Below, piece after piece: positions 1 to 8,207 of a DNA stretch of 64,000 nucleotides (the first letter of the stretch is position 1; every line of letters begins with the position of its first letter). Below the pieces are notes generated by a model, which had not been told where the DNA came from, ran no database searches, and saw only the letters and a program-made list of their open reading frames with translations. The DNA lies in the NCBI RefSeq assembly GCF_030019515.1, contig NZ_JASEEQ010000014.1:1-64000 (forward strand), read 5' to 3'. A program made the position numbers and the translations under genes. This DNA is from Nocardioides sp. GTDB lineage: Bacteria > Actinomycetota > Actinomycetes > Propionibacteriales > Nocardioidaceae.

Positions 1-55
1 CGTGGTCGGTCAGACCGTCGGCAACGGCGCGGTCATCTGCGAGCTCAAGGACTGA
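1..55 (+). CDS. C-terminal tail of an unidentified upstream gene (partial)
   Basis: The first bases read in frame as a short peptide ending GAVICELKD before a TGA at 53-55. The codons have the G/C-rich third positions typical of the window, so this is probably the end of a gene that starts to the left. It would overlap the 3' end of the convergent arsR gene by about 11 bases. Too little is visible to name a family. Confidence 0.35.
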   Translation, partial: VVGQTVGNGAVICELKD

Positions 56-425
56 CCGACGGACCGACGCCCGGGCGCAGCGCGCCGCTGAGCGCGAGCA
101 GGGTGGCGTCGACGACGCGGTAGTAGGCCCACCGGCCGCGCTGCTCGCGGGTGACCAGCCCCGCGTCGACGAGCTGCCTCATGTGGTGCGACACCGTCGG
201 CTGGGACAGGCCGACCGGCTCGATCAGGTCGCACACACAGGCCTCCTGGCCGGGTTGGGCCGCGATCATCGAGAGCAGGCGCACCCGCGTCGGATCGCCG
301 AGCGCCTTGAACTGGCGCGCCAGCAGCTCGGCCTCGCCGGGCTCGAGCACGCCGTCGGTGAGCGGCGGGCAACACACACCGGACACGTCTGCCGTCACGT
401 CGGCCAGGGGCAGGGAGGTCGCCAT
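45..425 (-). CDS. arsR: ArsR/SmtB-family arsenic-responsive repressor
   Basis: A 126-residue winged-helix repressor. The helix-turn-helix is visible around residues 65-90 (LSQPTVSHHMRQL) and the wing around REQRGRWAYYRV. Two cysteine sites are present: a Cys-Cys pair near residues 18-19 and CVCDL near 63-67. This arrangement resembles actinobacterial arsenite sensors that use an N-terminal Cys pair plus a Cys in the recognition region (known for Corynebacterium glutamicum ArsR). It is divergent from arsM and faces a shared, palindrome-rich promoter, so autoregulation and As(III)-induced control of arsM are expected. I chose the ATG at 425; an in-frame ATG at 443 lies almost in the -35 of arsM and is less likely. 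Confidence 0.88.
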   Translation of the reverse strand: MATSLPLADVTADVSGVCCPPLTDGVLEPGEAELLARQFKALGDPTRVRLLSMIAAQPGQEACVCDLIEPVGLSQPTVSHHMRQLVDAGLVTREQRGRWAYYRVVDATLLALSGALRPGVGPSVSP

Positions 426-446
426 GCGTCGATTCTGCCACATGTA

Positions 447-490
447 TTGACAAACATCGATACATCGATCATTCTCGATTCATCGAAGTT
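447..490 (+). promoter_or_regulatory. arsM promoter with overlapping ArsR operator palindromes
   Basis: TTGACA at 447-452 and CATTCT at 470-475 are separated by 17 bases, a good sigma-70-like promoter pointing at arsM. The spacer contains ATCGATACATCGAT (456-469), two ATCGAT palindromes, and a related TCGATTCATCGA follows at 475-486. AT-rich repeats of this form inside the promoter are typical ArsR-family operators, so the repressor would block RNA polymerase directly. The arsM ribosome binding site AAGGAG lies at 501-506. Confidence 0.7.
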
Positions 491-514
491 CATCTATACG
501 AAGGAGAACGGTCC

Positions 515-1336
515 ATGTCCACCACCGAGGAGCTGCGCGAGCAGGTCCGAGCCCGCTACGCCCAGGCCGCCACCGCCGTCCGTGACGGCGCGACCAACAT
601 CGAGGTCAACGACAAGCTCCAGGACCAGCTGCAGGTCGCCGACGGCGACGGCTGCGGAGACTCCTGCTGCGGAGGGACGAGCGGCACGGTCGACGACAGC
701 TTCGGTGCCGCGCTCTACGACGCCGAGCAGCAGGGCGACGTCCCCGCAGAGGCCCTCGCGGCCAGCCTGGGCTGTGGCAACCCGACCGCCGTGGCGGCGC
801 TGCGACCGGGCGAGCGGGTCCTCGACCTCGGCTCGGGCGGCGGCATCGACGTGCTGCTCTCGGCCCGCCGGGTCGGCGAGACCGGCTTCGCGTACGGCGT
901 CGACATGACCGACGAGATGCTCGAGCTCGCACGGGCCAACGCGACCAAGGCCGGCGCGACCAACGTGGAGTTCCTCAAGGGCACCATCGAGGACGTCCCG
1001 CTCCCCGACGCGTCGGTCGACGTGGTGATCTCCAACTGCGTGATCAACCTGTCCGTCGACAAGCCGAAGGTGCTCGCGGAGATGTTCCGGGTGCTGACCC
1101 CGGGCGGACGGCTCGGGATCTCCGACGTCGTCGCCGAGGACCGGCTGAGCCCCGCTGACCGTGCCGAGCGCGGCACCTACGTCGGCTGCATCGCCGGGGC
1201 GCTCTCGCGGAGCGAGTACCTCGACGGGTTGGCCGCCGTGGGGTTCGTCGACGCCGAGGTCGAGTTCACCCACGAGGCCGCCGAGGGCATGCACGGCGCG
1301 ATCGTGCGGGCCACCAAGCCGCTTCCTCCTGCGTGA
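515..1336 (+). CDS. arsM: Arsenite S-adenosylmethionine methyltransferase
   Basis: A 273-residue class I SAM methyltransferase that would methylate As(III) to mono-, di- and volatile trimethylarsenic in the cytosol. The SAM-binding motif DLGSGGGIDVL is at about residues 104-114. The conserved arsenic-binding cysteines of ArsM are seen at about 87 (LGCGNP), 175 (NCVINL) and 225 (GCIAGA). An extra Cys cluster, CGDSCCGG, lies at about 47-54. A strong AAGGAG precedes the ATG. The gene is divergent from arsR. No arsenate reductase or efflux pump gene is adjacent, so detoxification here would rest on methylation. Confidence 0.93.
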   Translation: MSTTEELREQVRARYAQAATAVRDGATNIEVNDKLQDQLQVADGDGCGDSCCGGTSGTVDDSFGAALYDAEQQGDVPAEALAASLGCGNPTAVAALRPGERVLDLGSGGGIDVLLSARRVGETGFAYGVDMTDEMLELARANATKAGATNVEFLKGTIEDVPLPDASVDVVISNCVINLSVDKPKVLAEMFRVLTPGGRLGISDVVAEDRLSPADRAERGTYVGCIAGALSRSEYLDGLAAVGFVDAEVEFTHEAAEGMHGAIVRATKPLPPA

Positions 1337-1380
1337 GGGCCTGATGGGGGTCCGCGCGACCGACCGCTAGTTTCGGTGGC

Positions 1381-1878
1381 ATGACCGAGCAGATCCAGCC
1401 GCGGCTGCGCGAGCCGAGCCAGCGGGTCAGCCCACGGGCCCGGCTGATGTGGGGGCTCGGGGCCGCGCTCGAGGCCGGCGCGCTGCTGGTCGTGCTGGTG
1501 GTCGTCGGGCCAGCGGGCGGCTGGCTCCCGCTGCCGTGGTGGGCACTGGTGCCGGTCGCGCTCGGGGCCGTGGCGTACGCGGTGGTCGTGCCCCAGTGGC
1601 GCTACCGGGTGCACCGCTGGGAGGTCACCGGGACCGCCGTCTACATCCAGACCGGCTGGTGGGCCCGGGAGCGGCGGATCGCCCCGATGTCCCGTATCCA
1701 GACCGTCGAGCACGCCGAGGGCGCGATCGCCCGGCTCTTCGGGCTCGCGACGGTCACGGTCACCACCGCCTCGGCCGCCGGCGCGCTCGAGATCGACGGC
1801 CTCGAGCGCGACCGGGCGCTGGCGCTCGTCGACGAGCTGACGCTGATGGCCGACAGCGTCCCTGGCGACGCCACGTGA
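1381..1878 (+). CDS. PH-domain (YdbS-like) membrane protein
   Basis: 165 residues. Two hydrophobic segments at about residues 28-75 are followed by a bacterial PH domain (bPH2, DUF304), recognised by the pattern YRVHRWEVTGTAVYIQTGWWARERRIAPMSRIQTVE. The small YdbS/large YdbT pair is a known family arrangement. In Bacillus subtilis, YdbS/YdbT are reported to confer resistance to bacterial competitor compounds, but the molecular role is unclear. The stop codon overlaps the GTG of the next gene (GTGA at 1875-1878), so the two are translationally coupled and probably form one membrane complex. Confidence 0.8.
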   Translation: MTEQIQPRLREPSQRVSPRARLMWGLGAALEAGALLVVLVVVGPAGGWLPLPWWALVPVALGAVAYAVVVPQWRYRVHRWEVTGTAVYIQTGWWARERRIAPMSRIQTVEHAEGAIARLFGLATVTVTTASAAGALEIDGLERDRALALVDELTLMADSVPGDAT

Positions 1879-3350
1879 GCGACGACCTCGGCCAGGGCTG
1901 GCAGCGGCCGGATCCCCGGATGCTGCTGGTCTACCCGGTCAAGGAGCTGGGCCGCTTCCTGCCCGTGGTGATCGGCGTCCTCGTCGCCGGCACGGCCTCC
2001 GGCGGCCCGGGCACCTGGTTGCAGCTGCTCGGCATCGGGGTGCCGATCGCGCTCGGCGTGCTGCGCTACCTGACCACGTCCTACCGGATCGCGCAGGGAC
2101 GGGTCGAGCTGCGCCGCGGCCTGCTGAACCGGCACGTGCTCTCCACCCCCCTCGACCGGGTGCGGACCGTCGACGTCACGGCGCCGCCGGTGCACCGGCT
2201 GCTGGGGCTGACCTCGGTGCGGATCGGCACCGGGACCGCGTCCTCGGACGAGGACGACCACCTCGACCTCGACGGGCTGCCGGCCGAGCGCGCCCGCCGG
2301 CTGCGTGCTGACCTGCTCACCGCAGGCACCGACTCGGAGGAGCAGGCCGCCACGGCGGTGCTCGACCTCGACCCGGCATGGGTCCGATACGCGCCGCTCA
2401 CCAGCTCCGGACTCGTGCTCGCCGCCGGTGTGCTCGGCCTGACCAGCCAGGTCGTCGACAGCCTCGGCGGCCTCCGGGTCGACGCCAGGAACCTGCACGA
2501 CGGGGCCGGCGCCTGGTCGCTCTGGGTCGCCGTACCCCTCGGCCTGCTCGGCCTGGTCGTCATGGTGGCGCTGCTGTCGATCGGGGGGTACGTCGTCACG
2601 AACTGGGGCTTCCGGCTGACCCACACCGGGCCGGGTCGCGGCGGGGCGTGGCAGCTGCGCCGCGGGCTGCTCACCACCCGCGAGACCACGATCGACGACG
2701 AGCGGCTGCGCGGCGTGGTCGTCGGCGAGCCGATCGGGCTGCGGCTGGCCGGCGCGGCCCGCGCCTCCGCGATCGTCACCGGACTGGACCGCCGCGAGTC
2801 GGGTTCCGCAGTACTGGTGCCGCCGGCACCGCGGGCCGTGGTCGAGCGGGTCGCCGGCGAGGTGCTGCGCACCGCCGCCCCGCTGACCGCGCCGCTCACC
2901 CGGCACGGTCCGCGCGCCCGGAACCGGCGCTTCACCCGCGCCCTCGGCCCCGCGCTGCTGATCGCGACGGCCGCCCTCGTGCTGACCGCGCTCGCGGACC
3001 TGCCGCTCTGGGTGCCGGTGCTGGCGGCGGTCGGGCTGCCGGTCGCGGTGCTGCTCGCCGTCGACCGGGCCGCTGCGCTGGGGCACGCGCTGGTCGAGGA
3101 CCACTTCGTGGTGCGCTCGGGCAGCCTGGTCCGACGCCGCGAGGCGCTCGAGGTGGACGCGGTGATCGGCTGGAACCTGCGAGCCACGTGGTTCCAGCGC
3201 CGCGCCGACCTGACCTCGCTGGTCGCGACGACCGCCGGCGGGCGGCAGGCCGTCAGCGCCCTCGACGTCCCCGAGGACGCCGCCGTCGCGGTGGCGCTCG
3301 CGGCGACGCCCGACCTGCTCGCCCCGTTCCTCGCCGGACCGCCGGACTGA
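1875..3350 (+). CDS. PH-domain (YdbT-like) multi-domain membrane protein
   Basis: 491 residues from the GTG at 1875, which overlaps the preceding stop. Three bPH2 repeats are separated by paired transmembrane helices, at about residues 15-130, 165-300 and 350-490. The recurring signature is an aromatic or hydrophobic stretch followed by ...GRVELRRGLLNRHVLSTPLDRVRTVDV. Length and repeat number match the YdbT half of the YdbS/YdbT pair. Cytoplasmic face of the membrane; biochemical function unknown. Confidence 0.8.
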   Translation: MSDDLGQGWQRPDPRMLLVYPVKELGRFLPVVIGVLVAGTASGGPGTWLQLLGIGVPIALGVLRYLTTSYRIAQGRVELRRGLLNRHVLSTPLDRVRTVDVTAPPVHRLLGLTSVRIGTGTASSDEDDHLDLDGLPAERARRLRADLLTAGTDSEEQAATAVLDLDPAWVRYAPLTSSGLVLAAGVLGLTSQVVDSLGGLRVDARNLHDGAGAWSLWVAVPLGLLGLVVMVALLSIGGYVVTNWGFRLTHTGPGRGGAWQLRRGLLTTRETTIDDERLRGVVVGEPIGLRLAGAARASAIVTGLDRRESGSAVLVPPAPRAVVERVAGEVLRTAAPLTAPLTRHGPRARNRRFTRALGPALLIATAALVLTALADLPLWVPVLAAVGLPVAVLLAVDRAAALGHALVEDHFVVRSGSLVRRREALEVDAVIGWNLRATWFQRRADLTSLVATTAGGRQAVSALDVPEDAAVAVALAATPDLLAPFLAGPPD

Positions 3351-3416
3351 GCCCGCGGCCGTCTCGCCGAGCGCGCTGCCGTCGAGCGGACGGCCCCCGG
3401 CTTATACGGTGTCCGC

Positions 3417-6400
3417 ATGTTCTCGAAGGTGCTCGTCGCCAACCGCGGCGAGATCGCGATCCGGGCGTTCCGCGCCGCGTACGAGCTCGGCGCGCGCACG
3501 GTCGCCGTCTTCCCGTACGAGGACCGCTGGTCCGAGCACCGGCTGAAGGCGGACGAGGCCTACGAGATCGGCGAGCGCGGCCACCCCGTGCGTGCCTACC
3601 TCGACCCGGAGGGGATCGTCGCGGTCGCGGTCCGGGCCGGCGCCGACGCCGTCTACCCCGGCTACGGCTTCCTCTCGGAGAACCCCGCCCTCGCCGAGGC
3701 GTGCGCGAACGCCGGCATCACCTTCATCGGCCCGACCGCCGAGGTGCTCACGCTGACCGGCAACAAGGCGCGCGCGATCGCGGCGGCGAAGGCCGCCGGC
3801 GTTCCGACCCTGTCCAGCGTCGAGCCGTCCACCGACGTCGACGCGCTGGTGCGGTCCGCCTCGGAGCTGCCGTACCCGCTGTTCGTCAAGGCCGTCGCGG
3901 GCGGCGGCGGCCGCGGCATGCGGCGGGTGGACGATCCGGCCCAGCTGCGCGAGGCGGTCGAGACGTGCATGCGCGAGGCCGAGGGCGCGTTCGGCGATCC
4001 GACGGTCTTCATCGAGCAGGCGGTCGTCGACCCGCGCCACATCGAGGTGCAGATCCTCGCGGACGGCGAGGGCCGGGTGATGCACCTCTTCGAGCGCGAC
4101 TGCTCGGTGCAGCGGCGCCACCAGAAGGTCATCGAGATCGCGCCGGCGCCCAACCTCGACCCGGACCTGCGGGACCGGATCTGCGCCGACGCGGTGCGCT
4201 TCGCCCAGGAGATCGGCTACCGCAACGCGGGGACCGTCGAGTTCCTGCTCGACCCCCAGGGCGACTACGTCTTCATCGAGATGAACCCGCGCATCCAGGT
4301 CGAGCACACGGTGACCGAGGAGGTCACCGACGTCGACCTCGTGCAGTCCCAGCTGCGGATCGCCTCCGGCGAGACACTGGCGGACCTGGGGCTCTCGCAG
4401 GAGGCCGTGACGCTGCGCGGCGCGGCGCTCCAGTGCCGGATCACCACCGAGGACCCCGCCAACAACTTCCGCCCCGACACCGGGGTGATCACCACCTACC
4501 GCTCCCCCGGTGGCGGGGGCGTCCGCCTCGACGGCGGCACCGTCTACACCGGCGCCGAGGTCTCCGCCCACTTCGACTCGATGCTCGCCAAGCTCACCTG
4601 TCGGGGCCGCACGTTCGACAAGGCGGTCGAGAAGGCGCGCCGGGCGGTCGCCGAGTTCCGCATCCGCGGCGTCTCGACGAACATCCCCTTCCTCCAGGCG
4701 GTGCTGGCCGACCCGGACTTCTCGTCGGGTCACGTCACCACGTCGTTCATCGAGACCCACCCGCAGCTGCTGCAGGCGCGCGGCTCGGGCGACCGCGGCA
4801 GCAAGCTGTTGCACTACCTCGCCGACGTGACGGTGAACCAGCCGCACGGCGCCGCGCCGGTGAGCATCGACCCGGTCACCAAGCTGCCCGACGTCAACCT
4901 CGAGGTCCCGGCCCCGGACGGCACCCGGCAGCTGCTCCTCGACGTCGGCCCCGAGGAGTTCGCGCGCCGGCTGCGCGCCCAGAACGGGGTCGCGGTCACC
5001 GACACCACGTTCCGCGACGCCCACCAGAGCCTGCTCGCCACCCGGGTCCGCACCCGCGACCTGCTCGCGGTCGCCGGCCACGTCGCGCGCACCACCCCGC
5101 AGCTGTGGTCACTCGAGGCGTGGGGCGGTGCGACGTACGACGTCGCTCTGCGGTTCCTCGCCGAGGACCCGTGGGAGCGGCTGGCCGCGCTGCGCCAGGC
5201 GGTCCCGAACATCTGCCTCCAGATGCTGCTGCGCGGCCGCAACACGGTGGGCTACACGCCGTACCCCGCCGACGTCACCCAGGCCTTCGTCGAGGAGGCG
5301 GCGGCCACCGGCATCGATGTGTTCCGCATCTTCGACGCGCTCAACGACGTCGAGCAGATGCGGCCGGCGATCGAGGCGGTGCGGTCGACCGGCACGGCCG
5401 TCGCCGAGGTCGCGCTGTGCTACACCGGCGACCTGTCCGATCCCGACGAGACGCTCTACACGCTCGACTACTACCTCGAGCTCGCCGGCCGGATCGTCGA
5501 CGCCGGCGCACACGTGCTGGCGATCAAGGACATGGCCGGGCTGCTGCGGGTGCCGGCCGCACGCACCCTGGTGAGCGCGCTGCGCGACCGCTTCGACCTG
5601 CCGGTGCATCTGCACACGCACGACACCCCGGGCGGCCAGCTCGCCACGCTGCTCGCGGCGATCGACGCCGGGGTGGACGCCGTCGACGCCGCGACCGCCT
5701 CGATGGCGGGCACCACCTCCCAGCCGCCGCTCTCGGCGCTGGTCTCGGCGACCGACCACGGGCCGCGGGAGACCGGCCTGTCGCTCGGAGCGGTCTGCGC
5801 GCTCGAGCCGTACTGGGAGGCGACCCGTCGCGTCTACGCGCCGTTCGAGTCCGGCCTGCCGTCCCCGACCGGGCGCGTCTACCGCCACGAGATCCCCGGC
5901 GGCCAGCTCTCCAACCTGCGCCAGCAGGCGATCGCGCTCGGGCTCGGGGAGAAGTTCGAGCAGATCGAGGACATGTACGCCGCGGCCAACGACATCCTCG
6001 GCAACGTCGTCAAGGTGACGCCGTCCTCGAAGGTCGTCGGCGACCTGGCGCTGCACCTGGTCGCGGTCGGTGCCGACCCGGCGGAGTTCGCCGAGGAGCC
6101 CGGCAGGTTCGACATCCCGGACTCGGTGATCGGCTTCCTCCACGGCGAGCTCGGCGACCCGCCCGGCGGCTGGCCCGAGCCGTTCCGCACCAAGGCGCTC
6201 GCCGGCCGCACCCACAAGCCGCCGGTCGAGGAGCTCACCGACGAGCAGCGCGAAGGCCTCGCCGGGAGCAGCACGACCCGTCGCCGTACCCTCAACGAGC
6301 TGCTGTTCCCCGGCCCGACCAAGGAGTTCACCGAGTCGCGGCTCCGGTACGGCGACACCTCGGTGCTGCCGACCCTGGACTACCTCTACGGGATGCGGCG

Positions 6401-6803
6401 CGGCGAGGAGCACGCGGTCGAGATCGAGGAGGGCAAGACCCTCATCCTCGGCGTGCAGGCGATCACCGAGCCCGACGAGCGCGGCTTCCGGACCGTGATG
6501 TCCACGATCAACGGCCAGCTCCGCCCGGTCAGCGTCCGGGACCGGAGCGTGGCCGCCAAGGTCGCCGCCGCCGAGAAGGCCGACACCTCCCAGCCGGGGC
6601 ACGTCGCGGCGCCGTTCCAGGGCGTGGTGACGATCGTGGTCGAGGAGGGCCAGCAGGTCGCCGCCGGCGACACCGTGGCCACCATCGAGGCGATGAAGAT
6701 GGAGGCCGCCATCACGGCGCCGGTCGCCGGCACCGTCGGGCGGCTGGCGCTGTCCGGCACCCAGGCCGTCGAGGGCGGCGACCTGGTGCTGGTGCTGTCC
6801 TGA
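3417..6803 (+). CDS. pyc: Pyruvate carboxylase
   Basis: 1128 residues, the normal length for a single-chain pyruvate carboxylase, which makes oxaloacetate from pyruvate, bicarbonate and ATP. Domains in order: biotin carboxylase N-terminal and ATP-grasp (about 1-450, glycine loop GGGGRGMR, EMNPRIQVEHTVTE); carboxyltransferase (about 530-800, FRDAHQSLLATRVRT, metal-site HLHTHDT); PYC_OADA central domain; C-terminal biotinyl domain with the biotinylated Lys in EAMKMEAA (about residue 1092). It ends in a CTGA overlap with the BenE-like gene. PEP carboxykinase is close by, consistent with an anaplerotic/gluconeogenic node. Confidence 0.97.
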   Translation: MFSKVLVANRGEIAIRAFRAAYELGARTVAVFPYEDRWSEHRLKADEAYEIGERGHPVRAYLDPEGIVAVAVRAGADAVYPGYGFLSENPALAEACANAGITFIGPTAEVLTLTGNKARAIAAAKAAGVPTLSSVEPSTDVDALVRSASELPYPLFVKAVAGGGGRGMRRVDDPAQLREAVETCMREAEGAFGDPTVFIEQAVVDPRHIEVQILADGEGRVMHLFERDCSVQRRHQKVIEIAPAPNLDPDLRDRICADAVRFAQEIGYRNAGTVEFLLDPQGDYVFIEMNPRIQVEHTVTEEVTDVDLVQSQLRIASGETLADLGLSQEAVTLRGAALQCRITTEDPANNFRPDTGVITTYRSPGGGGVRLDGGTVYTGAEVSAHFDSMLAKLTCRGRTFDKAVEKARRAVAEFRIRGVSTNIPFLQAVLADPDFSSGHVTTSFIETHPQLLQARGSGDRGSKLLHYLADVTVNQPHGAAPVSIDPVTKLPDVNLEVPAPDGTRQLLLDVGPEEFARRLRAQNGVAVTDTTFRDAHQSLLATRVRTRDLLAVAGHVARTTPQLWSLEAWGGATYDVALRFLAEDPWERLAALRQAVPNICLQMLLRGRNTVGYTPYPADVTQAFVEEAAATGIDVFRIFDALNDVEQMRPAIEAVRSTGTAVAEVALCYTGDLSDPDETLYTLDYYLELAGRIVDAGAHVLAIKDMAGLLRVPAARTLVSALRDRFDLPVHLHTHDTPGGQLATLLAAIDAGVDAVDAATASMAGTTSQPPLSALVSATDHGPRETGLSLGAVCALEPYWEATRRVYAPFESGLPSPTGRVYRHEIPGGQLSNLRQQAIALGLGEKFEQIEDMYAAANDILGNVVKVTPSSKVVGDLALHLVAVGADPAEFAEEPGRFDIPDSVIGFLHGELGDPPGGWPEPFRTKALAGRTHKPPVEELTDEQREGLAGSSTTRRRTLNELLFPGPTKEFTESRLRYGDTSVLPTLDYLYGMRRGEEHAVEIEEGKTLILGVQAITEPDERGFRTVMSTINGQLRPVSVRDRSVAAKVAAAEKADTSQPGHVAAPFQGVVTIVVEEGQQVAAGDTVATIEAMKMEAAITAPVAGTVGRLALSGTQAVEGGDLVLVLS

Positions 6804-7966
6804 GCCACCCGCCCGACCGGCTCAGCACGCCGCTCGTCGCGGGGGTCGTCACCGCGGTCGTCGGCTTCAGCAGCTCGTTCGTGGTCGTCCTCACCGGGCT
6901 GGTCGCGCTCGGCGCGACGGCGGCCGAGGCCGCGTCCGGCCTGCTCACGCTGTGCGTGACGCAGGCGCTCGGCATGCTCTGGCTCGCGGTCCGGCACCGC
7001 ACTCCGATCACGCTGGCGTGGTCGACCCCGGGCGCGGCCCTGCTGCTGTCCACCGGCGCGGTCGCGGGCGGTTGGGCGGCCGCGGTCGGGGCGTTCGTGG
7101 TGACCGGCGTCCTGATCGTGCTCACCGGTCTGGTGCCGGCCCTTGGCGAGCTGATCGCCCGGATCCCCACGTCGCTGGCGCGCGCGATGCTCGCCGGCGT
7201 GCTGCTGCCGATCTGCCTCGAGCCCGTGACAGGCCTGGCCGACTCACCGTCGTACGTCGGTCCGGTCGTGCTCGCCTGGCTGGTCATGCACCGCGTCTCC
7301 CGCCGGTGGGCGGTGCCGGTCGCGCTCGCGGTCGCCCTGGTGGTGGTGCTCGTCGCGGCCGGCTCCTCGGTCTCGGCCTCGGACCTGGTCCCCTCGCTCA
7401 CCTGGACCACGCCGCGCTGGACGCTGTCGGGCGCGATGAGCATCGCCGTGCCGCTCTACATCGTCACGATGGCCTCGCAGAACGTCCCGGGCGTCGCGGT
7501 CACGTCGAGCTTCGGCTACCAGGTGCCGTGGCGCGAGACGATGACGGTCACCGGCATCGGCACCCTGGCCGGCGCGCCCTTCGGCGGCCACGCGATCAAC
7601 CTCGCCGCGATCACGGCGGCGCTCGCGGCGGGGCCCGCGGCCGGGGCGGACCGCTCCCGCCGCTGGATCGCCTGCGTCAGCGCGTCGGGCACCTATCTGG
7701 TGCTCGCGCTCGGCTGCGGCGCGCTGACCACCCTGGTCGCCGCCGCCCCCGGCGACGTCATGCAGGCCGCCGCCGGCCTCGCGCTGCTCGGCACGCTCGG
7801 CGCCGCGCTGGTCGGCGCGCTCGACGACAAGGCCGGCCGCGAGGCCGTCGTCGTGTGCTTCCTCGTCGCCGCCTCCGGCATCACCGTGCTCGGCATCGGC
7901 GCGGCCTTCTGGGCGCTGGTGGCCGGGCTGGTGCTCCGCCCGGTCCTCGCGACTGGGCGACGTTGA
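6800..7966 (+). CDS. BenE-family (benzoate/proton symporter-like) transporter
   Basis: About 388 residues, 11-12 hydrophobic segments. The family signature MASQNVPGVAV followed by GYQVPWR lies near residues 225-245 and GAPFGGHAIN shortly after, as in BenE-type transporters related to the nucleobase-ascorbate fold. No ATG or GTG lies between the end of pyc and the first membrane segment; the best start is a CTG at 6800 overlapping the pyc stop (CTGA), which would make the two genes translationally coupled. The next in-frame GTG would delete most of the first helix. BenE homologues are usually named for benzoate, but no benzoate-degradation gene is near, so the substrate is unknown. Confidence 0.8.
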   Translation: MSHPPDRLSTPLVAGVVTAVVGFSSSFVVVLTGLVALGATAAEAASGLLTLCVTQALGMLWLAVRHRTPITLAWSTPGAALLLSTGAVAGGWAAAVGAFVVTGVLIVLTGLVPALGELIARIPTSLARAMLAGVLLPICLEPVTGLADSPSYVGPVVLAWLVMHRVSRRWAVPVALAVALVVVLVAAGSSVSASDLVPSLTWTTPRWTLSGAMSIAVPLYIVTMASQNVPGVAVTSSFGYQVPWRETMTVTGIGTLAGAPFGGHAINLAAITAALAAGPAAGADRSRRWIACVSASGTYLVLALGCGALTTLVAAAPGDVMQAAAGLALLGTLGAALVGALDDKAGREAVVVCFLVAASGITVLGIGAAFWALVAGLVLRPVLATGRR

Positions 7967-8007
7967 CACTCGAGCGCCACCCTGGACGGCCGCGGCCGAC
8001 TCCAAGC

Positions 8008-8025
8008 GGCGCTGCACGCAGCGCC
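8008..8025. terminator. Inverted repeat between two convergent genes
   Basis: GGCGCTGC AC GCAGCGCC is a perfect inverted repeat in the 240-base space between the convergent benE-like and pckG genes, with a weaker outer pairing AGCGGC/GCCGCT. There is no T-tract. A bidirectional terminator is the likely role. Confidence 0.4.
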
Positions 8026-8207
8026 TGGCGGCCGCTGGCCCTCGACCGTCGTTCGACCGGCCGACAGCCTGGACCGACAGCATCGGTTGACGCTGCTCTT
8101 CGACGTGTTTTTCGCATGTTCGCAGGCACGTGCGTCACTCACGGGTACGGACGGCTCGCCTCCGGCGATCTTCAGCCACGGATCGCCCACCGAGCTCGTC
8201 GCGCCAG

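Noticed and set aside
2378..6799. A very long open frame on the plus strand across pyc
   Set aside because: Only its end (6800-7966) is a real gene. The rest is a +1-frame shadow of pyc with Arg/Gly/Pro/Ala-rich nonsense, common in high-GC DNA.
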